The notes: a model not told the origin generated them from the letters alone. DNA of 64,000 nucleotides from Patescibacteria group bacterium (GCA_018971305.1 JAGXBC010000001.1:255839-319838); one strand, 5' to 3'; shown: positions 32,624-40,286, numbered from the stretch's first letter. Made by a program: numbers and translations.

Positions 32624-32727
32624 AGTCTCACTGACAATTTCATACCTTTATTATTTTCTCGTCATACTTGCCGAGACGCATTCATACACTTAGCTGGCTT
32701 CCCCTGGGAATGACCAGCTCTTTTTTT
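32624..32727 (+). ncRNA. Candidate small RNA ending at a strong terminator
   Basis: An extended -10 sequence TGCTATAGT (32609-32617) precedes it; the transcript would start about 32624. Hairpin TCTCG/CGAGA in the middle and a 3' terminator with AGCTGG/CCAGCT and inner TTCCC/GGGAA, then seven T (32721-32727). No gene precedes the terminator on the plus strand, so the terminator must belong to a non-coding transcript. About 104 nt, or about 270 nt if transcription starts at the upstream -10 box at 32443. Confidence 0.55.
32692..32727 (+). terminator. Terminator of the candidate small RNA
   Basis: AGCTGG (32692-32697) and CCAGCT (32714-32719), with inner TTCCC/GGGAA, followed by CTTTTTTT. Confidence 0.85.
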
Positions 32728-32744
32728 ACAAAAAGTTTCGCAAC

Positions 32745-32776
32745 AAAAAACCGCCCCAATTTTTATCGGGACGGTT
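32745..32776 (-). terminator. Terminator of the rpsO-pnp operon
   Basis: On the minus strand AACCGTCCCGAT/ATTGGGGCGG stem (G-U pairs), then TTTTTT. Confidence 0.85.
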
Positions 32777-32813
32777 TTGCATTTCTGTTCTATGCTCCGT
32801 GTTCTATGGTTTA

Positions 32814-34916
32814 TTATTTCCCTTCCATCTGTTTTAGCGACAATCCGATTCGTCCGTCTTCGTCAGCGCGGATTATTTTCGCCCGCACGAAGTCGCCAAC
32901 TTTTACGACTTCTTCAACGGTTTTTACATAGCCCTGTTTCAGCTCCGAGACGTGAATCATTCCGTCTTTGCCTCCGCCCAAATCCATTATCGCGCCGAAG
33001 TCCAGTGTTTTAATAATTTTCCCTTCCACGATTTCTCCGACTTTATATTCTTTGGTTAGTGCGGTGATTTCGGCGACTGCGGTTTCCACTGTTTTTACAT
33101 CCGAACCGGAAACGGAGACCGAACCATCCTCCTCAACATCAATCCCGGCAAGCGCATACTTCTTAATAAGTCCGTTTATCATCTTGCCGCCAGGGCCGAT
33201 AAGCGAACCGATTTTCTCCGGATTGATCTTCAGCTGGCGGATAATCGGGACATACTTGGATAATTCCTTTTTCGGCTGAGAAATAACAGATTTAATGAAC
33301 TGCAGTATCTCTAAACGGGCCTTTTTGGCCTGTTCCAGACCCTTGGCGAGCATTTCCATTGTTACGCCATCAACTTTTACATCCATTTGCATGGCGTTTA
33401 CGCCATCGTCCGTGCCAGCAATTTTGAAGTCCATATCGCCGTGGTGGTCTTCAGGACCCTGAATGTCGGTGAGGACTTTATAATTTTTTTCGTCCTTCAT
33501 CATCATCCCCATAGCAATTCCGGCTGCCGGTTTTTTTATCGGCACGCCTGCGTCCATCAAAGACATCACCGAGGCGCAGACCGTTGCCATAGAAGACGAG
33601 CCGTTGGAAGACAAGATTTCCGAAACTACGCGAATTGTGTACGGGAATTCTTCTTTGGGAGGAATTAATGGTTCAACAGCTTTGCGCGCTAAGTTGCCAT
33701 GGCCGATGTCACGGCGTCCTGGTCCGCGGAAGCCGCCGATCTCGCCAACCGAGAACGGCGGGAAGTTGTAGTGCAACATAAAGCGGCGCTTACCGGTCAT
33801 TTCCATTGTTTCTATCATCAATTCCTGCCCCGGAGGCGCGAGGGTTACAATGCCCAAGGCCTGCGTGTTGCCGCGAATAAATACGGCCGAGCCGTGCGTG
33901 CGCGGGAAGAGTCCGATCTCTCCGTTTAGTGCGCGGAGTTCATCCAGTTTTCTCCCATCAGGACGCATGTCGCGCTCCAAAACATTTTTATGCACGAGGT
34001 CGTTTATAGCTTCTTCGAATAAAAAGTCCGCGGCTTTGAAATTCGGTTCCGGGAACTTTTCTTTAATGTGCGCAAAATAATCGTGCTTAAGCGCGCCGAG
34101 CTTACTTGCGTGTTCCTGTTTGTTTTTCTGGTATACTGCTTCTTCCAGTTTGTCGTTCAAAAATTCCTCAGTGGCCTTTTTTAATTCCGGATCTGGCTCC
34201 GAGAGGGATATTTCCGTTTTCGCCTTACCTACTTCCGCGACTATCTTTTTCTGGAAATCAATAAGGTTGTTGATATCTTTTTGCGCGAGCTCAAAGCCGG
34301 CAATAATATCCTTTTCGTCCGTATCGCTGCCTCCGAGCTCTATCATATTTATTTTTCCGTAGGAGCCGGCAACGAAGGAGTCGAATTTGGCTTTGCCATC
34401 CACAACCTCGGAATTTGTGGGGTTTACAACGAATTTATCTCCTATTTTAGCCAAGCGGATGCCTCCAACGGGGCCATTCCAGGGGATATCGGACATGGCG
34501 AGTGCTGTGGAGGCCCCGATTAGACCGACGAATTCCGGTTCATTCTGCTCGTCTATTTCTAATACAGTGACGACAACCTGTATGTCGCGGCGGATGCGGT
34601 GGTCAAATAGTGGTCTGATTGTGCGGTCCACCAAGCGTCCGGCGAGGATGGCGTCTTCGGATGGCCTGGATTCGCGGCGAACGTAGCGGCTGCCGATGAT
34701 CTTTCCGGCGGCATAAAATTTCTCTTCGTAGTCGACTCTAAGCGGCATATAGTCCGTGCTCGCGTCGGTTTTAGACATTACGACCGTCGTTAATACGATT
34801 GTTTCGCCGTATTTAGCAATGACCGAGGCGTTTGTTTGTCCGGCAAGGTCGGATACTTCTATCGTCAGAGTTTTCCCTCCTATCTCTGTTTCAAATTTTT
34901 TGCGTTGTATTGGCAT
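32814..34916 (-). CDS. pnp: Polyribonucleotide nucleotidyltransferase (PNPase)
   Basis: 700 aa, normal length. Two RNase PH-like domains (second one with GPEDHHGDMDFKIAGTDDGVNAMQMD, whose Asp residues bind metal), an internal helical domain, a KH domain (IGSLIGPGGKMINGLIKKYAL) and a C-terminal S1 domain (GEIVEGKIIKTLDFGAIMDLGGGKDGMIHVSEL). It degrades RNA from the 3' end using phosphate. It is the last gene of the rpsO operon, 8 bp after the coiled-coil gene, and ends in a terminator. Confidence 0.97.
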   Translation of the reverse strand: MPIQRKKFETEIGGKTLTIEVSDLAGQTNASVIAKYGETIVLTTVVMSKTDASTDYMPLRVDYEEKFYAAGKIIGSRYVRRESRPSEDAILAGRLVDRTIRPLFDHRIRRDIQVVVTVLEIDEQNEPEFVGLIGASTALAMSDIPWNGPVGGIRLAKIGDKFVVNPTNSEVVDGKAKFDSFVAGSYGKINMIELGGSDTDEKDIIAGFELAQKDINNLIDFQKKIVAEVGKAKTEISLSEPDPELKKATEEFLNDKLEEAVYQKNKQEHASKLGALKHDYFAHIKEKFPEPNFKAADFLFEEAINDLVHKNVLERDMRPDGRKLDELRALNGEIGLFPRTHGSAVFIRGNTQALGIVTLAPPGQELMIETMEMTGKRRFMLHYNFPPFSVGEIGGFRGPGRRDIGHGNLARKAVEPLIPPKEEFPYTIRVVSEILSSNGSSSMATVCASVMSLMDAGVPIKKPAAGIAMGMMMKDEKNYKVLTDIQGPEDHHGDMDFKIAGTDDGVNAMQMDVKVDGVTMEMLAKGLEQAKKARLEILQFIKSVISQPKKELSKYVPIIRQLKINPEKIGSLIGPGGKMINGLIKKYALAGIDVEEDGSVSVSGSDVKTVETAVAEITALTKEYKVGEIVEGKIIKTLDFGAIMDLGGGKDGMIHVSELKQGYVKTVEEVVKVGDFVRAKIIRADEDGRIGLSLKQMEGK

Positions 34917-34924
34917 AATTTATT

Positions 34925-35464
34925 TTAAGTATTGTTAATTAAATTTTTGTATGTTGCCATATCTTGCTCGAGGGAGACGATATGATTGCTCATTGATGTT
35001 CTATTAGACCTGATTGATAGATACTCTCTTTTTTCCTGGGGTGACATCGCTTCTAATTCATTAAATATTCTATAAATTTTCTCTACTTTATCTTCTAGGC
35101 CGCTTACATCTATATCGGCTATTCCTTTCTTTTTTATTTTTTGTTTCATCACGGCTAATGACATCCTCACCTGATCGACGCGCCGACGGTATTTTTTTAT
35201 CTCTTCCGGGTCTATCGTTTCGTCCTCGGCTTCTGGTAACCTGTCTTCTCTTAAATGTCTGTCTAGAATATCGTCGATTTTCTGTCTTTTTAACGATTCA
35301 GTTTTAAAATCTTCAGCCTGGGTATCTAGCTCGCTTCCTAACCTTTCGGATTTAGAAACTTCTTTTGCTTTTGCCAATAATTCAGCTTTATTTTTATCGA
35401 GTACTTCTTGCAATTCTTTCTGGCTTAGATTGTTTACTTTTTCTCCGGGGACTTCTTTATTCAT
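34925..35464 (-). CDS. Coiled-coil protein in the rpsO-pnp operon
   Basis: 179 aa, soluble, predicted almost entirely helical with heptad-like patterns (QKELQEVLDKNKAELLAKAKEVS and later VDQVRMSLAVMKQKIKKKG). No cysteine, no known motif. It sits between a NYN nuclease gene (7 bp gap) and pnp (8 bp gap), so translation and function are probably coupled to RNA turnover. An adaptor or RNA-binding coiled coil is a reasonable inference but not shown. Confidence 0.75.
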   Translation of the reverse strand: MNKEVPGEKVNNLSQKELQEVLDKNKAELLAKAKEVSKSERLGSELDTQAEDFKTESLKRQKIDDILDRHLREDRLPEAEDETIDPEEIKKYRRRVDQVRMSLAVMKQKIKKKGIADIDVSGLEDKVEKIYRIFNELEAMSPQEKREYLSIRSNRTSMSNHIVSLEQDMATYKNLINNT

Positions 35465-35471
35465 ACTCCGT

Positions 35472-36107
35472 TTAATATCCTCTCTTAATGATTATTTTGG
35501 GTATTTCCTCAATGTTTATGAACTTATCCGCGGCGTCTTGAAGTTTCGCCGAGGCGCTGCGCTTGAAAGCCGCGACTTCCACGAGCCGGCCGACGCCCCA
35601 TTTTAAGTAGTCTACAAGGGGCAAATGGTCGCCGTCGCCTGTAACGAGAATAATTACATCTAGAAAAGAAGACATTCTAATGGCATCTACCGCCATGCCG
35701 ACATCCCAGTCGGCTTTTTTCATTCCACCCGCATAAACCTGCAGGTCTTTGACGCGAAGTTCAAGTCCGGCATTCTCCAGCGCCTCAAAGAATGCGGCTT
35801 CTGTAGACAATACTGGTGCACCGCGGCGCGTTCCGGCAGTCGGTCTCACTGGTTGTTCTATTATCCCCTCGCTTTTTACGACGTAGGCCATAGAACGGAT
35901 AAGCTGCCTGTCGCCGACAAGGTATTTTATAAGTTCTGAATAATTAACTCGGCCGTGGTAGAGGTTTTTCGCGGAATGATAAAGATTGTGGACGTCAACG
36001 AAGATACCAACGCGTTGATTGGAATATGAGGGGACAGATTTCATTTGCTTTTCCGGCGTTGAGGAATTATTACGAATTTGCGAATGATCGGATTTTATTT
36101 CGGTCAT
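35472..36107 (-). CDS. NYN/LabA-like (DUF88) nuclease domain protein
   Basis: 211 aa. VGIFVDVHNLYHSAKNLY gives the first conserved Asp, ADWDVGMAVDAIRM the middle Asp residues, and VTGDGDHLPLVDYLKW the last Asp cluster: the metal-binding residues of the NYN (PIN-like) RNase fold. It belongs to the LabA/DUF88 group. Encoded between rpsO and pnp, where an RNase fits the setting. A second NYN protein lies at 62342-62893. Confidence 0.88.
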   Translation of the reverse strand: MTEIKSDHSQIRNNSSTPEKQMKSVPSYSNQRVGIFVDVHNLYHSAKNLYHGRVNYSELIKYLVGDRQLIRSMAYVVKSEGIIEQPVRPTAGTRRGAPVLSTEAAFFEALENAGLELRVKDLQVYAGGMKKADWDVGMAVDAIRMSSFLDVIILVTGDGDHLPLVDYLKWGVGRLVEVAAFKRSASAKLQDAADKFINIEEIPKIIIKRGY

Positions 36108-36165
36108 TCGTAAACTCGCAAAGTAATTCTCTATCTGCCGGTATTTTAGTTTTAATTTATTCGGC

Positions 36166-36432
36166 CTATTTCTTTAAATCCAATTTTTTAATAAGTTTTT
36201 CGTATTCTTTCTCGTTGTGTTTTTTGAGATAAGAGAGAAGCTTGCGGCGCTTGGAAACTATTTTTAAAAGCCCACGCCGTGAATGGCGGTCTTTGGCGTT
36301 TTTCTTTAAGTGGCTGGCCAATTCGTCAATGCGGCGGGAGAGCATGGCAATCTGCACCTGAGCAGAGCCAGTGTCTTTATCGTGAACTTTATGTTCGCCG
36401 ATTATTTTAGATTTTACCCGTTTGGTAAGCAT
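36166..36432 (-). CDS. rpsO: 30S ribosomal protein S15
   Basis: 88 aa. LTKRVKSKIIGEHKVHDKDTGSAQVQIAMLSRRI and HLKKNAKDRHSRRGLLKIVSKRRKLL are the S15 signatures. It binds the 16S rRNA central domain and bridges subunits. First gene of the operon rpsO-NYN-coiled coil-pnp. It has its own promoter at 36449-36477, separate from the strong promoter of the upstream structured RNA, and no obvious Shine-Dalgarno sequence. Confidence 0.97.
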   Translation of the reverse strand: MLTKRVKSKIIGEHKVHDKDTGSAQVQIAMLSRRIDELASHLKKNAKDRHSRRGLLKIVSKRRKLLSYLKKHNEKEYEKLIKKLDLKK

Positions 36433-36448
36433 TTAAATTATTATTGAA

Positions 36449-36477
36449 ATTTTATTATCTTTTATCTAAACAATCAA
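36449..36477 (-). promoter_or_regulatory. Promoter of the rpsO operon
   Basis: TTGATT (36472-36477) and TAAAAT (36449-36454) on the minus strand, spacer 17 bp; predicted start about 10 nt before the rpsO ATG. Confidence 0.65.
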
Positions 36478-36500
36478 GTATCGGTTTTTTCTTCTTAATG

Positions 36501-36712
36501 AAAAAGTGAGGGGCCGGCCGCGGGATGATGTTGCGATAATGTCCGCGGCCGGCAGCCTCTGGGCGGTGATGTGGCCGTATAACCCTATGACTGCCACAGC
36601 GACACCGCCCTCGCTCAGGGACGCCCACCCGCACGAAGCGACCCCGAGAATTGGCGCGGGAGCCCGTGTTTCCCGGCCAAAGTCAAAAAACTAAAGAACT
36701 TATCAGCGAGTA
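36501..36712 (-). ncRNA. Candidate highly structured GC-rich non-coding RNA
   Basis: A consensus TTGACA-16-TATAAT promoter on the minus strand predicts a start near 36712. The transcript of about 212 nt is much richer in GC than its surroundings. Stems seen: GGGCGGTG/CACCGCCC (36561-36568 and 36603-36610) enclosing TGTGGC/GCCACA (36570-36575 and 36593-36598), an 11-bp perfect stem GCCGGCCGCGG/CCGCGGCCGGC (36513-36523 and 36543-36553), and CGGGA/TCCCG near the 5' end. A T5 tract lies at 36505-36501. No motif of tmRNA, SRP RNA or RNase P RNA is seen. It could be an independent RNA or a long regulatory leader for rpsO. Confidence 0.75.
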
Positions 36713-36718
36713 TCGGTA

Positions 36719-36746
36719 ATTATACGCCTTTTACACTATTTGTCAA
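36719..36746 (-). promoter_or_regulatory. Consensus promoter of the 36501-36712 RNA
   Basis: TTGACA (36741-36746) and TATAAT (36719-36724), both perfect hexamers, spacer 16 bp. The strongest promoter-like match in the window. Confidence 0.88.
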
Positions 36747-36785
36747 TGTCAATGTTTTGCGACAGATAAAGTATAATAAAGGAAT

Positions 36786-37670
36786 ATGTCTGATATAGAG
36801 AAATTTCTTAATGATTATTTAGCTTATCTGGAGATAGAAAAGAACCGCTCGCCGAAAACACGGGAGAATTACGAGCGATATTTGGCGGAATTTTTGAAGT
36901 TCGCCAGGATAAAGTCGCCGAAGGAAATCACGGAGAATATCGTGCGAGAGTTCCGCCTTAATTTGGCGCGGAGTGACCGTAAAAAAATTACACAAAATTA
37001 TTATATAATCGCTTTGCGTAATTTTTTGAAGTATCTCGCCAAGCGCGACGTAAAAGTTCTGTCTCCGGAAAAAATAGAATTGCCCAAAATTCCCGAGCGG
37101 CAGATAGAGATTTTGGAGTACGGCGATTTGGAGCGGCTCCTGGCAGCTCCTCGCGGAGGAGGGTTAAGAAGTTTGCGCGATAAGGCTATCCTGGAAGTTT
37201 TTTTTTCCACAGGTCTGCGGCTTTCAGAATTATGCAATTTGTCCAGATATATTGATCTGAAACGCGGCGAGTTGTCCGTTCGCGGCAAAGGAGATAAATT
37301 AAGAGTTGTCTTCCTTTCTGATTCGGCGAGAGAAGCGATGCAGAAATATATTGCGAAACGGACCGATACTGAAGAGTCTTTGTTTATCAGCTTAACCAAA
37401 GCCGGAAAAGGAATGGGAAAGATAACGCAGCGTTCCGTGCAGAGGATGATAGAGTCCCGAGCCAAAGAAGCCGGCATCCAGAAGAAAATCCACCCGCACC
37501 AGTTAAGGCACTCGTTCGCAACAGATTTGCTTGTAAACGGCGCCGATTTGCGCTCGGTTCAGGAACTTTTGGGCCACGCCAATATTGCGACAACCCAGGT
37601 TTACACCCATCTCACGAACAAAGAGTTGCGGGAAATTCATAAAACATTTCATGCGCGGAGAAGAAGTTAA
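36786..37670 (+). CDS. xerC: Tyrosine recombinase, XerC/XerD type
   Basis: 294 aa. N-terminal SAM-like DNA-binding domain (EKFLNDYLAYLEIEKNRSPKTRENY) and catalytic domain with Arg in STGLRLSELCNL, HQLRHSFATDL, LLGHANIATTQVYTH: the R...K...HxxR...H...Y set. Xer enzymes resolve chromosome dimers at dif. A single xer gene often does this alone in reduced genomes. Whether it is the housekeeping enzyme or one of an element cannot be settled here, but no mobile element flanks it. AAGGA lies 2 nt before the ATG. The next gene overlaps its end by 20 nt. Confidence 0.9.
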   Translation: MSDIEKFLNDYLAYLEIEKNRSPKTRENYERYLAEFLKFARIKSPKEITENIVREFRLNLARSDRKKITQNYYIIALRNFLKYLAKRDVKVLSPEKIELPKIPERQIEILEYGDLERLLAAPRGGGLRSLRDKAILEVFFSTGLRLSELCNLSRYIDLKRGELSVRGKGDKLRVVFLSDSAREAMQKYIAKRTDTEESLFISLTKAGKGMGKITQRSVQRMIESRAKEAGIQKKIHPHQLRHSFATDLLVNGADLRSVQELLGHANIATTQVYTHLTNKELREIHKTFHARRRS

Positions 37671-38706
37671 GAAAAAAGATTCCAATCCGGGAACGAGCAG
37701 GTGGTTTTATTTTATTAACTACGGAGTTTTGGCTGTGGTTTCAGCTATGTTTATTGTTCTCGACGGACGTGGTGCACTGGCCAAGGAAAATTTTGTCGGT
37801 TTTTATCTGAATTTTTTGTTTTTCTCCGGGCGAACAGTCGTAATTTGGATAGCCATTGCCGCCAGCGTAGGTATGCTGGCGATACTGATAATAAGTTTTG
37901 TTGAGCATGCGTTTTCGTCATCAGAGCCGGCCATCTTTTTAAGAAAGATTTTTAGTAAAGCCGGCCTTGGATTCGTTATTAGAGGAATAAAAAATTTTTT
38001 TCTTTTTGCTTGTCCGGCACTTGCCAGTTACCTGGTTCTGAGCTTGGCCCTCGGTGCCATCAATACGAGCGGTGCTTTGCGGCTTAAGGATGGATTGATT
38101 CTGTCTTGGGATGCGGCGATAACCGGCACATATCCTTTTATTGCCCTTGGAAATATCCATTATCCCGCCTGGATTTTTTCTTCCGTTACCTGGTCTTTTG
38201 ATGCGCTGCCGATGGCCGTTACGATTTTCGCCTTTTATCTTTCTCTTAAAAATATACGGCTTGTCAGGGAATATTCCACTGCTTTCTCTCTTGCCTTGTT
38301 CATTATGCTCCCCGTCTGGTTTTTATTCCCGGCGCTTAGCCCGCAGGATCGCTATATCGACAATGTTTATAAACTGCCGATTCCACAGGAAATACAGGCC
38401 CGGCTGGCCTCTTTTAATCCGCAAAAAGAGTTAACAGATTTTTTCCTATCTATGAGGGATAGTAAAAAAAATTTGAACGGAGTTATGCCGACAACGACTA
38501 TGCCTAGTGCTCACGTGGCCTGGGGAGCTTTGCTTTTTATTTACGCCCTCCGCGACAGGAAATTATTGGGTTGGATTTTATTCCCCATAGTTGCGCTCTC
38601 AACTCTTGGAACGATTGTTCTCGCCCAGCATTATTTTGTTGATATGCCGACCGGCATTTTATTCGGGCTTGCCGCCGCCGCACTCGCGAAGTTCAGCCTG
38701 TCATAA
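37651..38706 (+). CDS. PAP2-superfamily membrane phosphatase (Aur1-like)
   Basis: 351 aa from ATG 37651 (MRGEEVKKKDSN), overlapping xerC by 20 nt; the frame is open further upstream but only inside xerC. At least seven hydrophobic helices. Near the C-terminus PTTTMPSAHVAWGALLF and LAQHYFVDMPTGILFG supply the Ser-x-His and His-x3-Asp catalytic motifs of the PAP2/inositol-phosphoryl transferase fold. The arrangement resembles Aur1-like enzymes that act on phospholipid or isoprenoid phosphate headgroups. It could recycle undecaprenyl pyrophosphate or remodel lipids. Confidence 0.85.
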   Translation: MRGEEVKKKDSNPGTSRWFYFINYGVLAVVSAMFIVLDGRGALAKENFVGFYLNFLFFSGRTVVIWIAIAASVGMLAILIISFVEHAFSSSEPAIFLRKIFSKAGLGFVIRGIKNFFLFACPALASYLVLSLALGAINTSGALRLKDGLILSWDAAITGTYPFIALGNIHYPAWIFSSVTWSFDALPMAVTIFAFYLSLKNIRLVREYSTAFSLALFIMLPVWFLFPALSPQDRYIDNVYKLPIPQEIQARLASFNPQKELTDFFLSMRDSKKNLNGVMPTTTMPSAHVAWGALLFIYALRDRKLLGWILFPIVALSTLGTIVLAQHYFVDMPTGILFGLAAAALAKFSLS

Positions 38707-38719
38707 CCTATTTATTCGG

Positions 38720-38801
38720 TGCCCAGGAGAGGATTTGAACCTCTACGCCTTTCGGCACGAGCTCCTAAAGCTCGCGTGTCTGCCAATTTCACCACCTGGG
38801 C
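38720..38801 (-). tRNA. tRNA-Leu(UAG)
   Basis: Acceptor stem GCCCAGG/CCTGGGC, anticodon arm CGAGC-TTTAGGA-GCTCG with anticodon UAG, a long variable arm (TGCCGAAAGGCG), T arm GAGGTTCAAATCCTC. Discriminator A; the genomic sequence continues CC, then G, so full CCA is not encoded. Confidence 0.95.
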
Positions 38802-38813
38802 AATCGTGGCCTG

Positions 38814-38885
38814 TGCGCGCTGGGGGGATCGAACCCTCGGCCTACTCGGTGTAAACGAGTCGCTCTGCCACTGAGCTAAGCGCGC
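38814..38885 (-). tRNA. tRNA-Val(UAC)
   Basis: Acceptor stem GCGCGCT/AGCGCGC, D arm AGCTCAGTGGCAGAGC, anticodon loop TTTACAC with anticodon UAC, T arm GAGGGTTCGATCCCCC. Discriminator A. Lies 13 nt from tRNA-Leu. Confidence 0.96.
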
Positions 38886-38889
38886 CGCT

Positions 38890-39678
38890 TCAAGAAAATT
38901 CTAACACCATCGGCAGATGGTCGGAAACGTCTATGTCCGGCACGCTGAAATTTAGCACATTTACGTCGGGAGATACAAATGTATAATCGGCGAACGCTTG
39001 GAATTCCGGTTTGCCATAGAATGGAGAGATCTTGCTGCGAGTACGCTCAATGCCGAATGTCTTAATAAGATTTTTCATGCCTGTGCGTTCTATCATTGCA
39101 ATGCTTTCGGTGTCGGGCAGCAGATTGAAATCACCGCAAAGTATTTTCTGGCCCTCTTCGCGCGCGAGAAAGTTTATTATCTTTTGCGATTGTATAAGGC
39201 GTTCCGGCGTGTCGGACTTATTTCCTGGCGGATAGGGAAGGCCGTGGATGTTTACAATTAACAATTGATTTTCTGGTATCCCTTTTGGTTCAATCCTGAT
39301 GTATTGAAAATTAGAAGGTTGGCCCTCGGCAAGTTGTGTCGTGTCCGGCAACTCTATTTTTCTTAGATTTACAAACACGCTGCCGCTTGAGTGCATATGC
39401 AGTATTTTGTTTCTAATAAATATTGCTTGTCCTAATGACACATTATGTTCTGACAATCTGCTGACTTCCGGTGCGAAATGATAATCAAATTCTTTAAGCA
39501 TAGTTTTAAGTTCAGTCAGGATATCTATCCGTATTTCTTCGCCATCTGGTTGGATGGATGGAGATTCCGCTATTTCCTGAAAGCAAAAAATATCGGTATC
39601 AGCCGATTGCTCCTTGATGAATTTCATGAGCGGTTCATATATCTTTCCGCCCCAGATGTTTAGGGAAATAAGTTTCAT
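38890..39678 (-). CDS. Endonuclease/exonuclease/phosphatase family protein
   Basis: 262 aa. The conserved residues of the EEP fold are KLISLNIWGG (Asn), FCFQEI (Glu), LCGDFNLLPDT-type DFNLLPDTES (Asp, Asn) and SDHLPMVLE (Asp-His). Mg-dependent phosphodiesterases of this fold include AP endonucleases, sphingomyelinases and inositol phosphatases; the substrate cannot be told. Cytosolic, no signal peptide. It uses TGA as stop. It is placed between tRNA-Arg and tRNA-Val on the same strand, 4 and 10 nt apart, so it may be co-transcribed with them. Confidence 0.85.
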   Translation of the reverse strand: MKLISLNIWGGKIYEPLMKFIKEQSADTDIFCFQEIAESPSIQPDGEEIRIDILTELKTMLKEFDYHFAPEVSRLSEHNVSLGQAIFIRNKILHMHSSGSVFVNLRKIELPDTTQLAEGQPSNFQYIRIEPKGIPENQLLIVNIHGLPYPPGNKSDTPERLIQSQKIINFLAREEGQKILCGDFNLLPDTESIAMIERTGMKNLIKTFGIERTRSKISPFYGKPEFQAFADYTFVSPDVNVLNFSVPDIDVSDHLPMVLEFS

Positions 39679-39688
39679 ATTTGTTTTG

Positions 39689-39760
39689 TGCCCCCGGTAG
39701 GAATCGAACCCACATCAACGCCTTAGAAGAGCGTTGCTTTATCCATTAAGCTACGAGGGC
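39689..39760 (-). tRNA. tRNA-Arg(UCU)
   Basis: Acceptor GCCCTCG/CGGGGGC, D arm AGCTTAATGGATAAAGC, anticodon arm ACGCT-CTTCTAA-GGCGT with anticodon UCU, T arm GTGGGTTCGATTCCTAC. Discriminator A. Its 5' end overlaps the last codons of the HNH gene. Confidence 0.95.
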
Positions 39761-40062
39761 CTTGTTCTTCCCCAATATCCTAACTGAATATATGTTTTTC
39801 GTCTATGACAATTAGCACAACGAATGTCGCATTTATTTATTTCTCGCTCGATAGATTCCCAAGAGTAATGACCGGATAACATTTTCCCGACAATTTTAAA
39901 TTTATTTTTCTGGTCGCGGTGATCGAACTCCAAAACTATCGGATCTTTTTCTCCACAATCTATACATTTCTTTGTGGATAGAAAAGAAAACAATTTTGCT
40001 CTTACTTTGAGTCGGTGTCTTTTCTGCGCAGCATATAATGCCGCTCTTTCTTTGTATGGCAT
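39751..40062 (-). CDS. HNH endonuclease-like protein
   Basis: 103 aa from the ATG at 40060-40062 (MPYKERAALY); an upstream ATG at 40077 is possible. KCIDCGEKDPIVLEFDHRD and CDIRCANCHRRKT contain two CxxC zinc pairs and the H-N-H active-site pattern. Small HNH nucleases of this type occur in phages, introns and as stand-alone genes. The stop codon and last three codons lie within tRNA-Arg (10-bp overlap), so its mRNA includes the tRNA. No flanking intron or phage gene is visible. Confidence 0.82.
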   Translation of the reverse strand: MPYKERAALYAAQKRHRLKVRAKLFSFLSTKKCIDCGEKDPIVLEFDHRDQKNKFKIVGKMLSGHYSWESIEREINKCDIRCANCHRRKTYIQLGYWGRTRPS

Positions 40063-40097
40063 ATTGTATAAAACCATTCTAACCCAGATTGTTAATA

Positions 40098-40125
40098 TTG
40101 CAAAATGGCGTCAGATTTATACACT
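40098..40125 (+). promoter_or_regulatory. Promoter of tRNA-Pro
   Basis: TTGCAA (40098-40103) and TACACT (40120-40125), spacer 16 bp. Confidence 0.55.
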
Positions 40126-40143
40126 ATCTATATATTCGGGCTT

Positions 40144-40175
40144 GCCCGCCATAGCGCGCAAGCGCGAAGGCGGGC
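40144..40175 (+). repeat. Hairpin overlapping the 5' end of tRNA-Pro
   Basis: GCCCGCC (40144-40150) pairs with GGCGGGC (40169-40175), enclosing GCGC-GCAA-GCGC. The 3' arm includes the first five nucleotides of tRNA-Pro, so leader and acceptor stem pairing exclude each other. Confidence 0.7.
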
Positions 40176-40241
40176 CGTCGTATACCGGTAGTACGCGTGC
40201 TTTGGGAGCACGTAGACTGGGTTCAATTCCCAGCGGCCCGA
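40171..40241 (+). tRNA. tRNA-Pro(UGG)
   Basis: Acceptor CGGGCCG/CGGCCCG, anticodon arm CGTGC-TTTGGGA-GCACG with anticodon UGG, T arm CTGGGTTCAATTCCCAG. Discriminator A; CA, not CCA, follows. Confidence 0.95.
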
Positions 40242-40286
40242 CATTAGAAACATCTTAGCGAGTATGTCGAGCCTAGATGTTCTTAT

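Noticed and set aside
36506..36694. Plus-strand open frame of 62 codons over the rpsO-upstream RNA
   Set aside because: It lies on the GC-rich stems, shows no codon bias or start signals, and the strong promoter points the other way.
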